From Hibiscus mutabilis (taxonomy: Eukaryota; Streptophyta; Magnoliopsida; Malvales; Malvaceae): 64,000 nucleotides of DNA. The DNA lies in NCBI GenBank assembly GCA_019671005.1, contig CM033744.1:5608208-5672207 (forward strand), in the 5' to 3' direction. A program made the position numbers and the translations under genes. Below, piece after piece: positions 47,234 to 58,620 of the stretch. The notes beneath the pieces are model-generated. The model did not search any database and was not told the origin of the DNA. It worked only from the letters and a program-made list of their open reading frames with translations. Each line of letters opens with the position of its first letter. Positions within the stretch are counted from its first letter, which is position 1.

Positions 47234-48250
47234 TATATATATAACCTATATAGCTTGTTGACAACACATGACATGCTTCTATTGGTCAATCGAAAAGTTC
47301 GAAAGATGATTCTCGACCTGGTCAATTATAGGTTGATAGCCACCAACATTTGGAAGGATAGTGCCATTAGGCAAAATGCCACCTTCACCTCCAATGCCCA
47401 CAGGAACATCATCACGACCCATCATGAATAGAATATCATATATATGATTAATGGCATGCCCTGCTTCACTCCATCCATTTGTGTTCACTGTAATTGCCTG
47501 CCAATGATTACCCCATGGAAATGGTCATGTTTAGATAAGAATGCAGTCACTTTTAGTCTTTTTTAACTTTACATCTTTATAGATAAACAATGATCAACTA
47601 TGTAGTATATTGCTTTAAATAATGATTGATGTTGATATTCAAAAGAGAGAGGGAACTGTTGAGAATAAACTATAGCAAGTTTGATATTGATCATACAAAA
47701 GAGAGAGCGGGAAATGATCGTCGTCCCCACGTACGCTTACATCGAAGATATCATCCTCTTTGAGTAAGTGTATATGGGGGCGACGGTTGTATTCCGGTGT
47801 GTAAAACAACATCGGAGAAACGTCCTAAGACCCTTTGTTTATTATACCTGCAGACCAAATTGTGTTGTGTCTTGCTTCAAGAGATAAAGGAGGGCGGAAA
47901 CATCATCGGTATCAACATCTGTATCGACTAGAATCCGATGAGGCCGACGATCATTGTCAGGATCCACCAAGCTAACCAAAGCTCCCAGACTTCCGATCAT
48001 GGCTACTGCCCATATTATCTTTCTAATCACTCTAACAAAGATACATCTTCCATTAACATCCCATGCAAACTTTGGGACAGAAATAGAAAATTTGATCATG
48101 GACTATATATATTCAAAAATGAACCAACAAGAAATGAACATAATCTAAGTGAAAACATTAACCTTAAAACTTAATAAAAGAAAAGAAGAAGAACCTTTGA
48201 GTTTTAGAGCGAAACGTTCGAACTCCATTCTTCCATGCAAAGTCCAACAT
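40892..48250 (-). CDS. NSH3: Two-domain nucleoside hydrolase (NSH3-like, secreted)
   Basis: Splits purine nucleosides to base and ribose, in the apoplast in the Arabidopsis relative. Thirteen exons (minus): 48250-48195, 48046-47848, 47497-47318, 47153-47043, 44094-43780, 43703-43527, 43447-43166, 42976-42854, 42717-42520, 42336-42083, 41970-41769, 41696-41388, 41209-40892. They total 2724 bases, or 907 residues plus stop, close to the family length. A hydrophobic segment near residue 40 (IIWAVAMIGSLGALVSLV) is a likely signal anchor. The first domain has the calcium-binding DTDVDTDD. The second has FDMDMSAGDF in its place, so its catalytic state is uncertain. GRDDVPVGIGGEG and GRDDIPVGLGEA mark the two halves. 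Exon 2's acceptor is the least certain boundary. Intron 4 carries a 2.7-kb solo LTR. Confidence 0.9.
44968..45353. repeat. GTAYCGRTAC palindrome array in solo LTR, about 65-bp unit
   Basis: Fifteen 10-bp sites fitting or nearly fitting GTAYCGRTAC start at 44968, 44988, 45033, 45053, 45098, 45118, 45159, 45181, 45197, 45219, 45239, 45284, 45304, 45324 and 45344. Most neighbours are exactly 20 apart. The first members of the first three pairs are 65 apart, later ones 60-65. Between the sites the sequence is not conserved, so the sites are preserved better than the spacers. Open frames across the array are by-products of the repeated word. Confidence 0.85.
45979..46353. repeat. 27-bp degenerate repeat in solo LTR
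   Basis: GGCTGTGTGAGCTCGAGTAA-like units begin at 45979, 46006 and 46033, with 27-base spacing, and again at 46306 and 46333. Looser copies lie near 45906, 46136, 46162 and 46268. They sit downstream of the candidate TATA element TATATAAAAG (45848-45857). No function is known to me. Confidence 0.65.
47188..47243. repeat. (TA)n microsatellite in intron 3 of the hydrolase gene
   Basis: A nearly pure AT dinucleotide run with one ACAC interruption. It is likely length-polymorphic. The open frames over it are artefacts. Confidence 0.9.
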
Positions 48251-48288
48251 ACTTGACGACCCACTATAGCTTCAAACGTAATCTTACT

Positions 48289-48300
48289 GATATATATATT
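48289..48300 (-). promoter_or_regulatory. TATA box candidate of the NSH3-like gene
   Basis: The minus strand reads AATATATATATC, about 40 bases upstream of the chosen ATG at 48250. This would give a very short leader of roughly 10 bases, so either the start site lies close to the ATG or another TATA element is used. Confidence 0.4.
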
Positions 48301-48470
48301 GGAAAAGGCGTATAGAAAAATGAAAGGGAAACAAAATGGAAATGTGTTTTGTTTACATAGAGAATGGCATAAACATGTGTAAAATCAAGGTTGGTGCCGT
48401 GGTAAGCACTACTGCAGCATGCGCATACTTAGGTTGGTGTGCCTTTCTTTCAACCCATTTGGTTGGTTGG

Positions 48471-49046
48471 GAGGGGCGGATCCAGAAATTTAAACTTAGT
48501 AGTTCACCGATCAGTGTAATAATTTAAAAATCAATTTATTCTGTTGTAATAATGTATTAATTAGTCATAATTGTTGTGCAGGCAAACATTGTTTATAGTC
48601 AGATACATGTTGGCATTGAAGAACCGATCCGTGTAAATATGTTTGAGAGATTAGAACTATCTTACACAGAAGTAAGTGTTAGCCATCAGATCAACTTGAA
48701 ACTAAAATATGTTAAACTCTTGGCAAAACGAATCTTTCTCACTTTTGGGATTGATCGATAATTGTTCCGTTAATCAAAATTATGGCACCGACAATAGTTG
48801 TAACTTTGAAAAATTAGGATTCTTTTTGAGAGGAAGACATTAACGTGCCACATCAACATTTCTTAACGGGTTAACAACACTACAACAGTGACCATAATAA
48901 ATTTAAATTAAAAGTTTAATGACTATAATAAAGGATTTTTGATTTCAGTGACCAAAATGAAAACACCCTAAAAATTTAGTGATTACCAAAGTAGTTTATC
49001 CTATTTTTTAATGGTGGTCAAGTGACACCATGGTGCATCCGCCCCT
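48471..49046. mobile_element. Short inverted-repeat element, 9-bp duplication (MULE-like)
   Basis: The unit starts (G)AGGGGCGGATCCAG and ends TGCATCCGCCCCT, giving a 10-bp terminal repeat AGGGGCGGAT. It is flanked by GTTGGTTGG at 48462-48470 and 49047-49055. A 9-bp duplication points to Mutator-like transposition. Caution is needed because the duplicated word is itself a simple repeat. The interior is AT-rich and non-coding. Confidence 0.55.
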
Positions 49047-49055
49047 GTTGGTTGG

Positions 49056-49837
49056 TGAGCCTATTCATGGACAGGTGCAGAGGATCATCGAACTGTTCCT
49101 GGTCTTGCCGTATTGTTTCTCTCTGGTTTTAATTGTGGAAAGGTGGCCAAGAGAAAGGGAAGTTTTGCTTCAACGGCTTGGTGAAAATTGAGGTCCCAAT
49201 TCCCAACTGGGTTAGATTAATATATTTCAAAACGCAAGTAAATGTATTATTTCTGGGCACACGAGTTTCACTCAATGTCAAATAAAATAATTGAGGCATT
49301 TGGAAATGACACATTTTTTATATCTGTTTCAGAGAAATCCAATGAGATCCTTCCAAAACACAATGGCGTTCATGTAAATACTTTCCGTGACAAATAAAAA
49401 AACAGTCCCATAAATCTTTTGAAGAAGAGATAAAAGATTTCAACGTGTAGCTTAACAGCAAATCTAAGTTAAGTTTAGTAATAATTCACATGTCCTGAAA
49501 TGGTTGGAGGGGGATATAAAAGGTACCGAGAGGGACGGTAGAATTTTGTTCATTGTAATTAATTTGATGTTTAGTAGTCATTTCCACCTTTATATAGATG
49601 TGAGAAGAATATTTTTGGGTTCCCGTTCCCGTTCCCTAAGGATTCCAGCAGGAGCAAGAATCGAACATTGACAGAGGCCAAAATATTAAATTTTAAAAAT
49701 GCAAGGCTTATTACGTATTTAAACTCGAAATTCATGGGGCAATGCCTAACTTGTCTAATATTTAAATTTATAAGGGCCTAAATTATTATTGGACCAAAAA
49801 AATTGAGGATACATGCTCATTCTTCTTTAGTTCAACC
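49056..49837. other. Intergenic stretch
   Basis: No gene recognised. A/T-rich sequence. The part from about 49650 looks like a decayed repeat that continues after the hAT-like insertion at 49838-50910. Confidence 0.4.
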
Positions 49838-50910
49838 TAGAGGTGTAAACGAACAGAGCATTCTACAAATTGTTAGTGAACCGTTCGTATATTAAGCTAA
49901 ATAAACGAGTATGAACAAATTTTTATGTTCGTTTAATAAACGAATGAACATGAATAAAGGTTTATTCCGTTCGTTTATGTTCACGAACAAGCTTGTTTAT
50001 AAGCTCATTTACTTGGTTTCCCTTTCCTTTTTTTACATTTTAAATATTGGTGAATGTATGGACTAAATTGAACACGTGGTGAACTTTTGAGTTCAAACTG
50101 TGAAGCCTAATGAGCTTAAAGACTAGTGGTGTAATTCCACCATTTTGGCGAATGTATAAATAAACATGTTAGAGGTCATATAGGGCTGTAAACAAAGCAA
50201 ATGTTCAGTGAATCGTTCGGCAGGAAGTTCGTTTATGTTCGTTTATTTATTAAACGAATGAACATGAACAAGATTTTCCGTTCGTTTAATTAAATGAACG
50301 AACACGAACAAAGGTCTCGTTCGTTTATTTACGTTCGTAAACGTTCGGTAATATGTTCGTTTAAATTTAATCACATATGTCCATTCATATTTATTATTTT
50401 TCATAACAAAAGTATTATATTTAAAAAAAATTATTCACATATGTTCGTTCGTTTACGTTCGTTTAAATTTATTCACATATGTCCTTTTATGTTTGTTTGT
50501 TTGTGTTCGTTTATCATTTTAACGAACGAACACGAACAAGCTACATTCCTTAACAAACGAACACGAACAAAAAATTATGTTCGTTTAACTGTTCGTGTTC
50601 GTTCATTTGTTTGGTTAAAATTAAACAAACGAACATGAACATACCCTCTTTCGTGTTCGTTCGGTTCTTTTACAGGCCATGTTCATATAAATGAACATGT
50701 TCGCGAGCATTGCACGGATATGTTCACGAACGTTAAACGAACATGTTCGTGAACATTAAACAAACGAACACGAACACCATCAAAAATAAATAATCGAACA
50801 CAAACATTATATTAAAAATTTAAACGAACCGAACATGAACAACTTCAAATATAAATGAAAAAACACGAACAAAACCTTATTCGTTCAAGTTCATTTCATT
50901 TACACCCCTA
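49838..50910. mobile_element. Foldback hAT-like element with GTTCGT/ACGAAC words
   Basis: The 1073-bp unit starts TAGAGGTGTAAACGAAC and ends TTTACACCCCTA. The flanks GTTCAACC (49830-49837) and ATTCAACT (50911-50918) share six of eight bases, which fits an eroded 8-bp hAT duplication. Dozens of GTTCGTTTA/TAAACGAAC words in both orientations allow extensive self-pairing. Nothing resembling a transposase is encoded. The element at 30943-31622 belongs to the same family. Confidence 0.65.
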
Positions 50911-51548
50911 ATTCAACTCCTACTTATTATATATTTAGTAAACTCTTATTTTTTTAATTTGAATAATTATTTTTTACAGGGGCCAAATTGTTATTAAACC
51001 AAAATTATGAAATAATTAAATTTATATCTGGGCCGGGGCCCCTTGGGCCCCAAGGGAGCTCTGCCCCTGGATTCTAGACCGACCCGCATAATATAGCTAA
51101 CTTTAGTGGGTGAGTCTCCCAGCGAAGATTTTTTGCATACACAAGTCTCAAACTCGAAACATCTTTAAGCGATATTAAGCTGGTTATCACTTGAACCAAC
51201 TCCGTTGGTTATATGTGTGAAAAGAATGATAAATCGTAAAAGAAATTGTTCAAAAATAATACTAAATTAAATTTCACTTGTATAACCAAATATATATATA
51301 TATATATATATATAAACCAATGGCTTCACCCGCATTATAATTTAGATTTCAGTCGATAAATAAAAGTATGTGCGAGAAGAATGATAAACGGTAAAAAGAA
51401 TTGTTTAAAAAATACAACTAAATTAAATTTCACTTGTATAGAAAAAAAAAAACATAAACCATATATATTAAAAAGTTAAAAAAAATGTCTTTTGATCAAG
51501 GCAAAACAGTAGGCCTTCCTTTAAATTCTAAATTAAATAAAATTTATA
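50911..51548. other. Repeat remnants with (AT)n run
   Basis: GGGCCCCAAGG-type G/C-rich words near 51040 stand out from the AT-rich surroundings and look like a decayed repeat end. An (AT)n run lies at about 51290-51314. A short direct repeat (AAATTAAATTTCACTTGTAT) occurs near 51263 and 51419. No gene. Confidence 0.4.
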
Positions 51549-51898
51549 TTCAATACACAAGTAGTGGAAACAAAAGATTTTTACAAGCGCCTTGGTTTTA
51601 GGGTTAAATTTTAGAGTTTAAAAGTTAGAGATTTAGGTTTAGTGGTTTATAATTGTTGGGCTGTTGTTAAAATATAAAGTTTAGGGTTTAGATGTTAGAG
51701 TTTAGTGTAGTATAGTTAGAGATTTAGGTTTTAACCTATAAACCCTAAATTGTAACCTCAATCCCTAAATTCTAACAACAATTCATCAATTCTAAACCAT
51801 TAAACCTAAACCCCTAACTTTTAAACCCTAAAATCTAACCATAAACTCTAAAACCAAGACACTTGTAGAAACTTTTTGTTATCACTCTCTGTGTATTG
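51549..51898. mobile_element. Inverted-repeat element with CCCTAAA-like core
   Basis: TTCAATACACAAGTAGTGG at the left is matched in reverse complement at 51879-51898, and the arms continue inward (ACAAGCGCCTTGGTTTTAG against CTAAAACCAAGACACTTGT). The core is made of degenerate TTTAGGG/CCCTAAA words. Part of the left arm recurs inside the next element at 53111-53220. No coding capacity. Confidence 0.6.
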
Positions 51899-52043
51899 AA
51901 TAATTACCTAATTAAATACTCAAAAAATTTAAATAAAGTTTAAAGTGTATTTTAGTATTCGTACTTGCATTAAAAAATCAATGTTGTTGCTTCGTAAAAA
52001 AAAAACACATCTAAATAAATGCTTAAATTTAAAATTTTCATTA

Positions 52044-53452
52044 GGAAAATTCTACGACGTGCGACGAACATCGCTGAACACCACTAACGTTGAACACCAT
52101 TAAATTAATTAAAAAATATTAAAAATTTCAAGGACTCAACATAAACTTAATAATTATTTAAAAAAATTAATTAAATTATTTTCCATATATATTAAATTTT
52201 TGAATTTTTTTAATAAGGGTAAACAACATATTTAGTACCTCACATATTTTCGTATTTCTATTTTGGTGCCCAAACTAATTTTTTAGCAAAATGGTACCTA
52301 ACGTTACATAATATTTTTATTTTGGTACCTTGACTGTTAAAAATAAACTGAAACAATGACGTTTCTTGGCCAAATAATAATTTTAGTCCCTAAAACTTAT
52401 ACAATCTATCAATTTAGTCCAAAATATTATCAATTTAAACATCATTTTTAATTTTTGTATTAAAAATCTAATTATTCTTTCTTCTTCCATTCGAAGTATG
52501 AAAAACTAGGTATCGAACATCTTCATTGTCACTATAGTTTCCTGCAAATTTTCATCGATTACTTTTTTTAATTCCTTCAAAAACAATATTGAATTCAATA
52601 ACAACAAAAAAAGCAAAGTATGAAGAAGTAAAAATCAACTAAAACCTACAAGAGCAAAAAGCGCAAAAAATGATATCTACCGTGCTGTCATAGCCGATTC
52701 CCCAATGGTGTAGTGTTGGATTTCTTCGAAATTAAAATAAATTAAATTGGGACGAAGAAATGCTTTTTTTAAATGATGTTGTTGCTATTCAAAATTGTTA
52801 ATTTTTGATGAGTGTTTATTGGGTTCCAAGCACAGATATGTTTCATCATTCAATCTTTTTTTGCATATTTATCGACAAGGTTTCCTAACATTATCCTTTC
52901 ATTCTCTGTAATTTCTTTCTTGTCAAAGGAGCTAAGACAGCCATCCCTGCTGGGGTCGTGGACCGCCATGGATTTGTGTCGTCTACTAGCCTTTTGTTGA
53001 TAAAATAATTGAACTTCGGTTGCCACTGCTCCTGGTAGGTCAGCAGCGTTTGGCATGGCTTTCTTATAAATTTATCTTTGAATATGATAATGGGATAAAA
53101 GGAAGGATTTATATTCAATACATGGATAAAAGTTTCCACAAGTGCCTTGCTTTTAGGGTTTATGATTAGATTTTAGGATTCAAAAGTTAGGGATTTAGGT
53201 TTAAGGGGTTGTGGTTAGAGTTTAAAGTTAGAAATACAGAAATAGGTGAGGTACTAAATATATAATTTACCCTTATTAAAAAAAGTTAATATATAATATA
53301 TGAAAATAATTTAATTGAATTTTTTTAAATAATTACTAATTATATGTTAAGTCCTTGAAATTTTTAATATTTATTAATTAATTTAATAGTATTCAGCGGT
53401 ATTCAGCGTTAATGATGTTCAGCGATATTCATCGCATGTGATAGACTCATCC
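52044..53452. mobile_element. Non-autonomous MULE, about 220-bp inverted repeats, 9-bp duplication
   Basis: The 1409-bp unit is flanked by the exact 9-bp duplication TTTTCATTA (52035-52043 and 53453-53461). The arms 52044-52260 and 53230-53452 are reverse complements over most of their length (ATCGCTGAACA, AAATTTCAAGGACT and TTTAGTACCTCAC are shared). Long terminal repeats with a 9-bp duplication are the hallmark of Mutator-like elements. The interior (52260-53230) codes for no transposase. It includes a captured or shared piece related to the element at 51549. Confidence 0.8.
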
Positions 53453-53461
53453 TTTTCATTA

Positions 53462-53974
53462 ATATTGTTTTTGATAGGCAGAAACTGCAGTTGACCATTT
53501 AAAGTGATAACATGGTAGTTAAAATATTTATTTTTTAAAAGCTTCAAATTTCATATATTTTAATTTTTGTTTAAAGATTAATTAAAACTTGATTATTTTA
53601 AAAATTAATTAAATCTTCAAACTTTTTAAATATCAAAGAAACCACTTTAATGTGTAATTATTTACATGTGAATCGCCTCGTCAATATAATAACAGACACA
53701 TCAATAATATAATGATTAACGAAAATTTCTGTCAGTAAAAAGACAACATTAATAAAATGTTAGAGTTTGAAAGTTCAATCCAATGTATTTTTTGCACAGG
53801 ACAACATTGATTTTATTTTGATTGAACAACATTAAATTTTTTTGGTACAAGTATAAAAGCTAAAAGGTTTAAATAAAATTATAGCTTTTGATGGTAATTT
53901 TATATTGACTTTTAGTTACTAAAAAGTTGATAAGTATAATATTTTATCTTGGCATATTTAAGACTAAAAACTAA
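53462..53974. other. Intergenic stretch
   Basis: AT-rich, with no gene or clear repeat boundaries. I see nothing that can be supported here. Confidence 0.4.
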
Positions 53975-54706
53975 AGGTAAACTGCATTTAAAATCATTTC
54001 ATTATAGGTTTAATAACAAACATATCATTTTTCCTTTAAACATTATAAACAAGTCACTCAATTAACATATTACTATAAACATGTCACTCAATTAACATAT
54101 TGTTACAAATATGTCACTCAATTAACATATTATTACAAACGTGTCAAATTGGTTACAAACATACCACATTTTCTTTGGTATAATAATATTGTGTCCCAAA
54201 AACTTGTTTAGTTTATTAATTTTGTTCTAATTCAAAACAAATCAATAAATTAATTCATTCATATTTAAAAATTGATGGTCCTTTTTATACTTTCAAAGCA
54301 AGCGAGCTCATCAGATCAAATTAGTAGATTAATAACTGCATTCTGTCATAAAACAACAACACGTAATTGTTAAACTATATTGTTAAAATATGTTATTGTT
54401 AAACTATTATTATACCAGGAGAGTAACAAGAAAATAATATAATATTTACGATATAAGGACAATCAATATTAGGAGAAGAATAATGATTGAAATGATGATT
54501 TTTTAAATATTAAAATTTAAATTTATTGAATTGTTTCGAATTAGGATCAAATTGATAAGTTGTATAAGTTTTGGGATTATAAATGTTATTATACCATGTT
54601 GCATTAGAAGAAAAGTGACTTGTTTGTAACAATGTGTTAATTGAGTAACATGTTGGTAACAATTTTTAATAAAATTGATTATAAGTGTTTTAAATTGAAT
54701 ATATTT
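53975..54706. mobile_element. Inverted-repeat element with internal tandem repeats
   Basis: Sequence at about 54030-54150 (AACAAGTCACTCAATTAACA) returns in reverse complement at about 54600-54655. Weaker pairing extends outward to about 53975 and 54706. The core is AT-rich. No duplication could be fixed. Likely a non-autonomous DNA element. Confidence 0.5.
54047..54145. repeat. 30-bp tandem repeat, three copies plus part
   Basis: Units begin at 54047, 54077, 54107 and 54137 (partial). Each reads roughly AAACATGTCACTCAATTAAC followed by ATATTRTTAC. The array lies in one arm of the inverted-repeat element; the other arm has only one unit, so the duplication came later. Confidence 0.85.
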
Positions 54707-54726
54707 TCTTGTAAATTCTCTCCCGT

Positions 54727-55990
54727 TGTCAATTATTACTGCTGATTTGGTTTTGTTCTGCTCATTTTTGTTACAAGAATATATTTTCCAGTCAACAACA
54801 GTTTTTAGAAAGCAGTCAAGTCAGCACATTCTGGAAGATAAATGGAAGAAATTATCTTAGGAATTTGAGTTTAAATTATCTTAGGATTTTAATTTGAATT
54901 TATTTTCTTTTAAATAATATTATCTTTTAGATAATATTATCTTTAGGATTTATCTTTTTATTATATTTAGAATTTATCTTTCTTTAGAATTTATCGTTCA
55001 TTAGGATTTATTTTTTATTATCTTTAGGGTTTTTAGAAGATTATAAATACCCTTTGGGGTAAAGCTTGAGATGTATCTTTTTCACTTTTCTTCTCATTAA
55101 TAAAAGTTCTCTTAGGTTTTGTCTTTTATTTTTCTTTCAACTTTTCTTTTACTTTTTTTTCTACTTTATTTTCTAAAAATGCTAAGTATAATTTCTATCA
55201 TGCTTAGCTAAACTTTTTATTAGCTGATGGCTTAGCGATGACTCAATTCGTTTTGTGAGGATTGAAAAGTACTTAATATCTTCGGATATCATTCTCAATT
55301 TTCTGAAAAGTTAGATAGCAATCAGTCTTTCTTTTAAAAATCTTTACACTTTCATCTCAAAATTTGCGCGTTGGTGTGAATGTTGTTCTGATTTACCGTT
55401 GGGAGGAAGAGTCGGCTGGTAGCAAATTCAGCTTCCTGTGAACACACTTGGCGGTGGTCCGCTAAGGGAAATTGAGATCGAGTTCGATTCTCGTTGAGAC
55501 AACATAACTCGAGTCGGGCTTTTCCAGCGCTTAAACTACTTTGGTGCTAACGACGATAAGCGTGGTTAGTCCAACAAGGACTGAATTTCGAAGGTAGGCT
55601 TGGGGATATCGGTTTACCAAAGAGAAAAGTAAGTTACAAGGGTTGGGCTTTGTAGACTGTAACCGACATGAGTCCCGAAGTAAAATCTCTTTCGATGATC
55701 GAAACGAATTGAGGCAGAGCGAAGCTTGAGGCTATATTTCTACCACCGTTAATTTTATCTATTTACTTTCATTTTTATCACAATTTTTAGATTTAATTTA
55801 TTTTTAATTTTTTATATATTACAAAACCCCCTTTTATTACTTATCGTTTTTCTTTGGATCAAGATCAAAACAATACAATATTGGAAATTCCTTAGTCCCT
55901 GCGGATCGACCCTACTTCTCTTTACTACATTCCTATTTACTTTATTTTGAGAATTAGGCATAATTTATTTGAAAATTACGACGCTTGTCA
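54727..55990 (+). repeat. Athila-type Gypsy 5' LTR
   Basis: The likely LTR starts TGTCAATTATTACTG and ends GCTTGTCA at 55990, directly before a primer site. A good TATA box (TATAAATA, about 55043-55050) and an AATAAAA near 55098 give the usual U3-R order. The 54880-55030 part is a run of degenerate TTTAGGATTTATCTT units. The left boundary is an estimate because no 3' LTR is present for comparison. Confidence 0.6.
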
Positions 55991-55993
55991 AAT

Positions 55994-56011
55994 TGGTGTC
56001 GTTGCCGAGGA
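55994..56011 (+). other. Athila-type primer-binding site
   Basis: TGGTGTCGTTGCCGAGGA matches the Athila primer site TGGCGCCGTTGCCGGGGA except for C-to-T and G-to-A changes. These are exactly the changes expected after cytosine methylation and deamination. Confidence 0.75.
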
Positions 56012-56047
56012 CTTCGGCAAATTACTAATATTGTTTTATTTTGATCT

Positions 56048-58620
56048 ATGATCATGTCACTTTCAGGAAAAGTAGTAGATTACGAACCTGAGATCGAAGC
56101 TCTTGCCCGGAGACTACATAGAGAGACCCTTAGGCGCAGAAGGTTGAATCGAGACTTCCAGTCAAAACTAGATCTCAACTTTGAAGAGATTTCGTACACC
56201 AAAGTATTATTTACACTTAACGACGAAGGGTCATAGCGAATGGCGGAACAGACGATTCGAGAATTAACCGCATCTCCCGATGAATAGCAACCGATGTGCA
56301 TCACTTTTTTGAATGGCGAAACACCATTTGAGTTAAAACAAGATTGATTCACCTCTTACCGACGTTTCATGGGCTATCAAACGAAAACCCACACAAGCAT
56401 CTTACAGAATTTCACATGGTTTGCTCTAGCATGAAGCCATAGGGAGTATCCGAGGACCAAATCAAACTTAGAGCTTTCTCTTTTTCCTTAGCCGATTTGG
56501 ACAAATATTGGTTATTTTACTTACCACCAGGTTCAATCAATACATGGGCTAACATGTCGCGATTGTTTCTTGATAGGTTCTTCCCTGCAGCGAAGGCAAA
56601 CGAATTAAGGAGGAGCATCTTAGGAATTCGGCAGAAGGACGGAGAGTCATTATACGACTACTGAGAACAATTTAAAAAGCTTTGTGCCAATTGTCCACAA
56701 TATGGCCTAACCGAACAGACTCTACTCTAATACTTCTACGAAGGACTACTTCTGATGGAAATGAAGATGATTGACGCAGCTAGTGGAGGATCTCTAGTAA
56801 ATATGACTCCCACCGCAACCATAAACCTCATTTTGACCATGGCCACCAATGCACAACAGTTTTTACCAAGTGAACCCACTCGTCGGGTTCAAGAGATAAG
56901 TACACCTTTTTTAGAGGAAAAAATTGATAAGTTAACTAATGTGGTTCAATCTCTTATTGCAGGTAAAATAGGTCCAGCCAGACTATGCAGAATATGCGCG
57001 ATGCCAGATCATCCTACAAATTGTTGCCCGGTGCTTCAAGAAGATGCCACCGCTCAAGTAAATGTCGTGAGAAATTTTTTGGGACCTCCCCAGAGGCGAT
57101 ATGATCCTAACGCCAACAATTACAATCCAGGGGTGGAGGGACCATCCAAACTTCAACTATGGACCAAATCCTAGACCAAATCAAGCTTATCAACCACTTG
57201 TACCACAACAATATCAACCGCAAAAATTGTCGTTGGAGTCAATTGTCGAATGATTGGCGCTATCCCAGGAAAAGTTTCAACTAAAGACCGAAGCACACTT
57301 TCAAGAAATTGAAAAACAGATGAGTCAACTTACGTTAGCAGTGAGTTGTTTAGAATCTAAAGGGAAATTACCATCACAAACTGAGCCAAACCCGAGGCAA
57401 AACGTTAGTGCCATCACCCTCCAAAGCGGCACTGTTGTCACACCTGAGGTCTCATAGAATAAATTTAGATGCCCCCAAATGAAAAAGGAATTCGAATTGC
57501 AGAGACCTCTCATACCATCTCCCTACGCTGTTCCACCTCCCTTCCCGTCAAGATTAGTGAAGCGCGATAAGCAAGCCGAGGAACAAGAGATTCTTGACGT
57601 GTTTCAGAAAGTATAAATAAACATACCTCTCCTTGATGTGATCTAAAAAGTACCGAGATATTCTAGATTCTTGAAGGACCTTTGCACAAACAAAATAAGG
57701 CTTACCGGCAATGAGAAGGTAAACTTAGGTGAAAATGTCTCAGCTATTTTTTAACGTAAGCTTCCACCTAAGTACAAGGATCAAGGTATGTTTGCTATCC
57801 CTTGTAAAATTGGTAAGGTAGGAATAAAACGTGCTATGTGTGATCTTGGTGCTTCCATAAATGTTATGCCACTTTCTGTTTACAACTTACTAGTGTTGGG
57901 CCTTTGAAGGAAACAAGAGTGACAATCTAGCTCGTCGATAGATCCGTCATTTATCCTGAAGGACTTCTTGAGAATGTGCTGGTTAAGGTAAACGATTTAA
58001 TTTTTTGGCAGATTTCTACGTGGTCGACATGGAAAATGACCGCACCAACACTTCCTCTAAAATTCTACTTGGCCGACCCTTTCTGAGCACGTCACATACC
58101 AAAATTGACGCGATGAGTGGAAGTCTCACCATAGAATTCGAGGGCGAAGTTGTTAAATTCGACGCCTACAAGGTGATAAAGTACCCAGATACTGTGGCGA
58201 ACATTAGTTTCGTCAATATTATTGAACTTTTGGTTGATGATTTTATGGAAACTAACTTATCTGATGATTTGTGTAGGGAACTGTAGTCTGAATAGGGAGT
58301 TAGAAAATATTTTTCTATTTATTTTGACTTGTATCTAACTCCTTTGAATACTAAAATGTTACCTTGCATTTTGTAGGCACCAAATATTGAGTCAAAACCA
58401 ATTTCAGAACATTTGAAGTACACGTTTTCGGGCGAAAGAGATATCTTTCCAGTGATTATTTCGAACAAGCTTTCAAAGCTGGAAGAAATTCGAGAAAAAG
58501 CTTACTTGATACCTGAACCTACAAGAGAAAAACAAAAGAACTCCATGATCGTACAATTTCTCTTAAGGAAGTTCTTAGCTGGACAAAGCTCAAGAACTAG
58601 AGAAAGTATTTGTTGTGAAA
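56048..58620 (+). pseudogene. Athila gag-protease with pol deletion
   Basis: Gag starts near 56048 and is interrupted by several stops. Its zinc knuckle CRICAMPDHPTNCCPVLQE lies at about 56987-57043. The protease follows, with LGASINVMPLSVY near 57845 and ILLGRPFLSTSHTKIDA near 58060. The linker to RT begins (LKYTFSGERDIFPVIIS, 58415), but near 58485 the sequence jumps to what reads as the integrase C-terminal tail (LAGQ, 58576). RT, RNase H and the integrase core, normally more than 2 kb, are deleted. The copy cannot be autonomous. Confidence 0.8.

Noticed and set aside
47102..47431. Plus-strand frame with Ile-Tyr run
   Set aside because: Translation of the (TA)n microsatellite, opposite to real exons of the hydrolase gene.
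50294..50638. 114-residue open frame in the GTTCGT-rich element
   Set aside because: Made of repeated NEHEQ/RSFI-type words from the foldback repeat; not a transposase.
54047..54145. Possible satellite array
   Set aside because: Only three 30-bp copies, confined to one arm of an inverted-repeat element.
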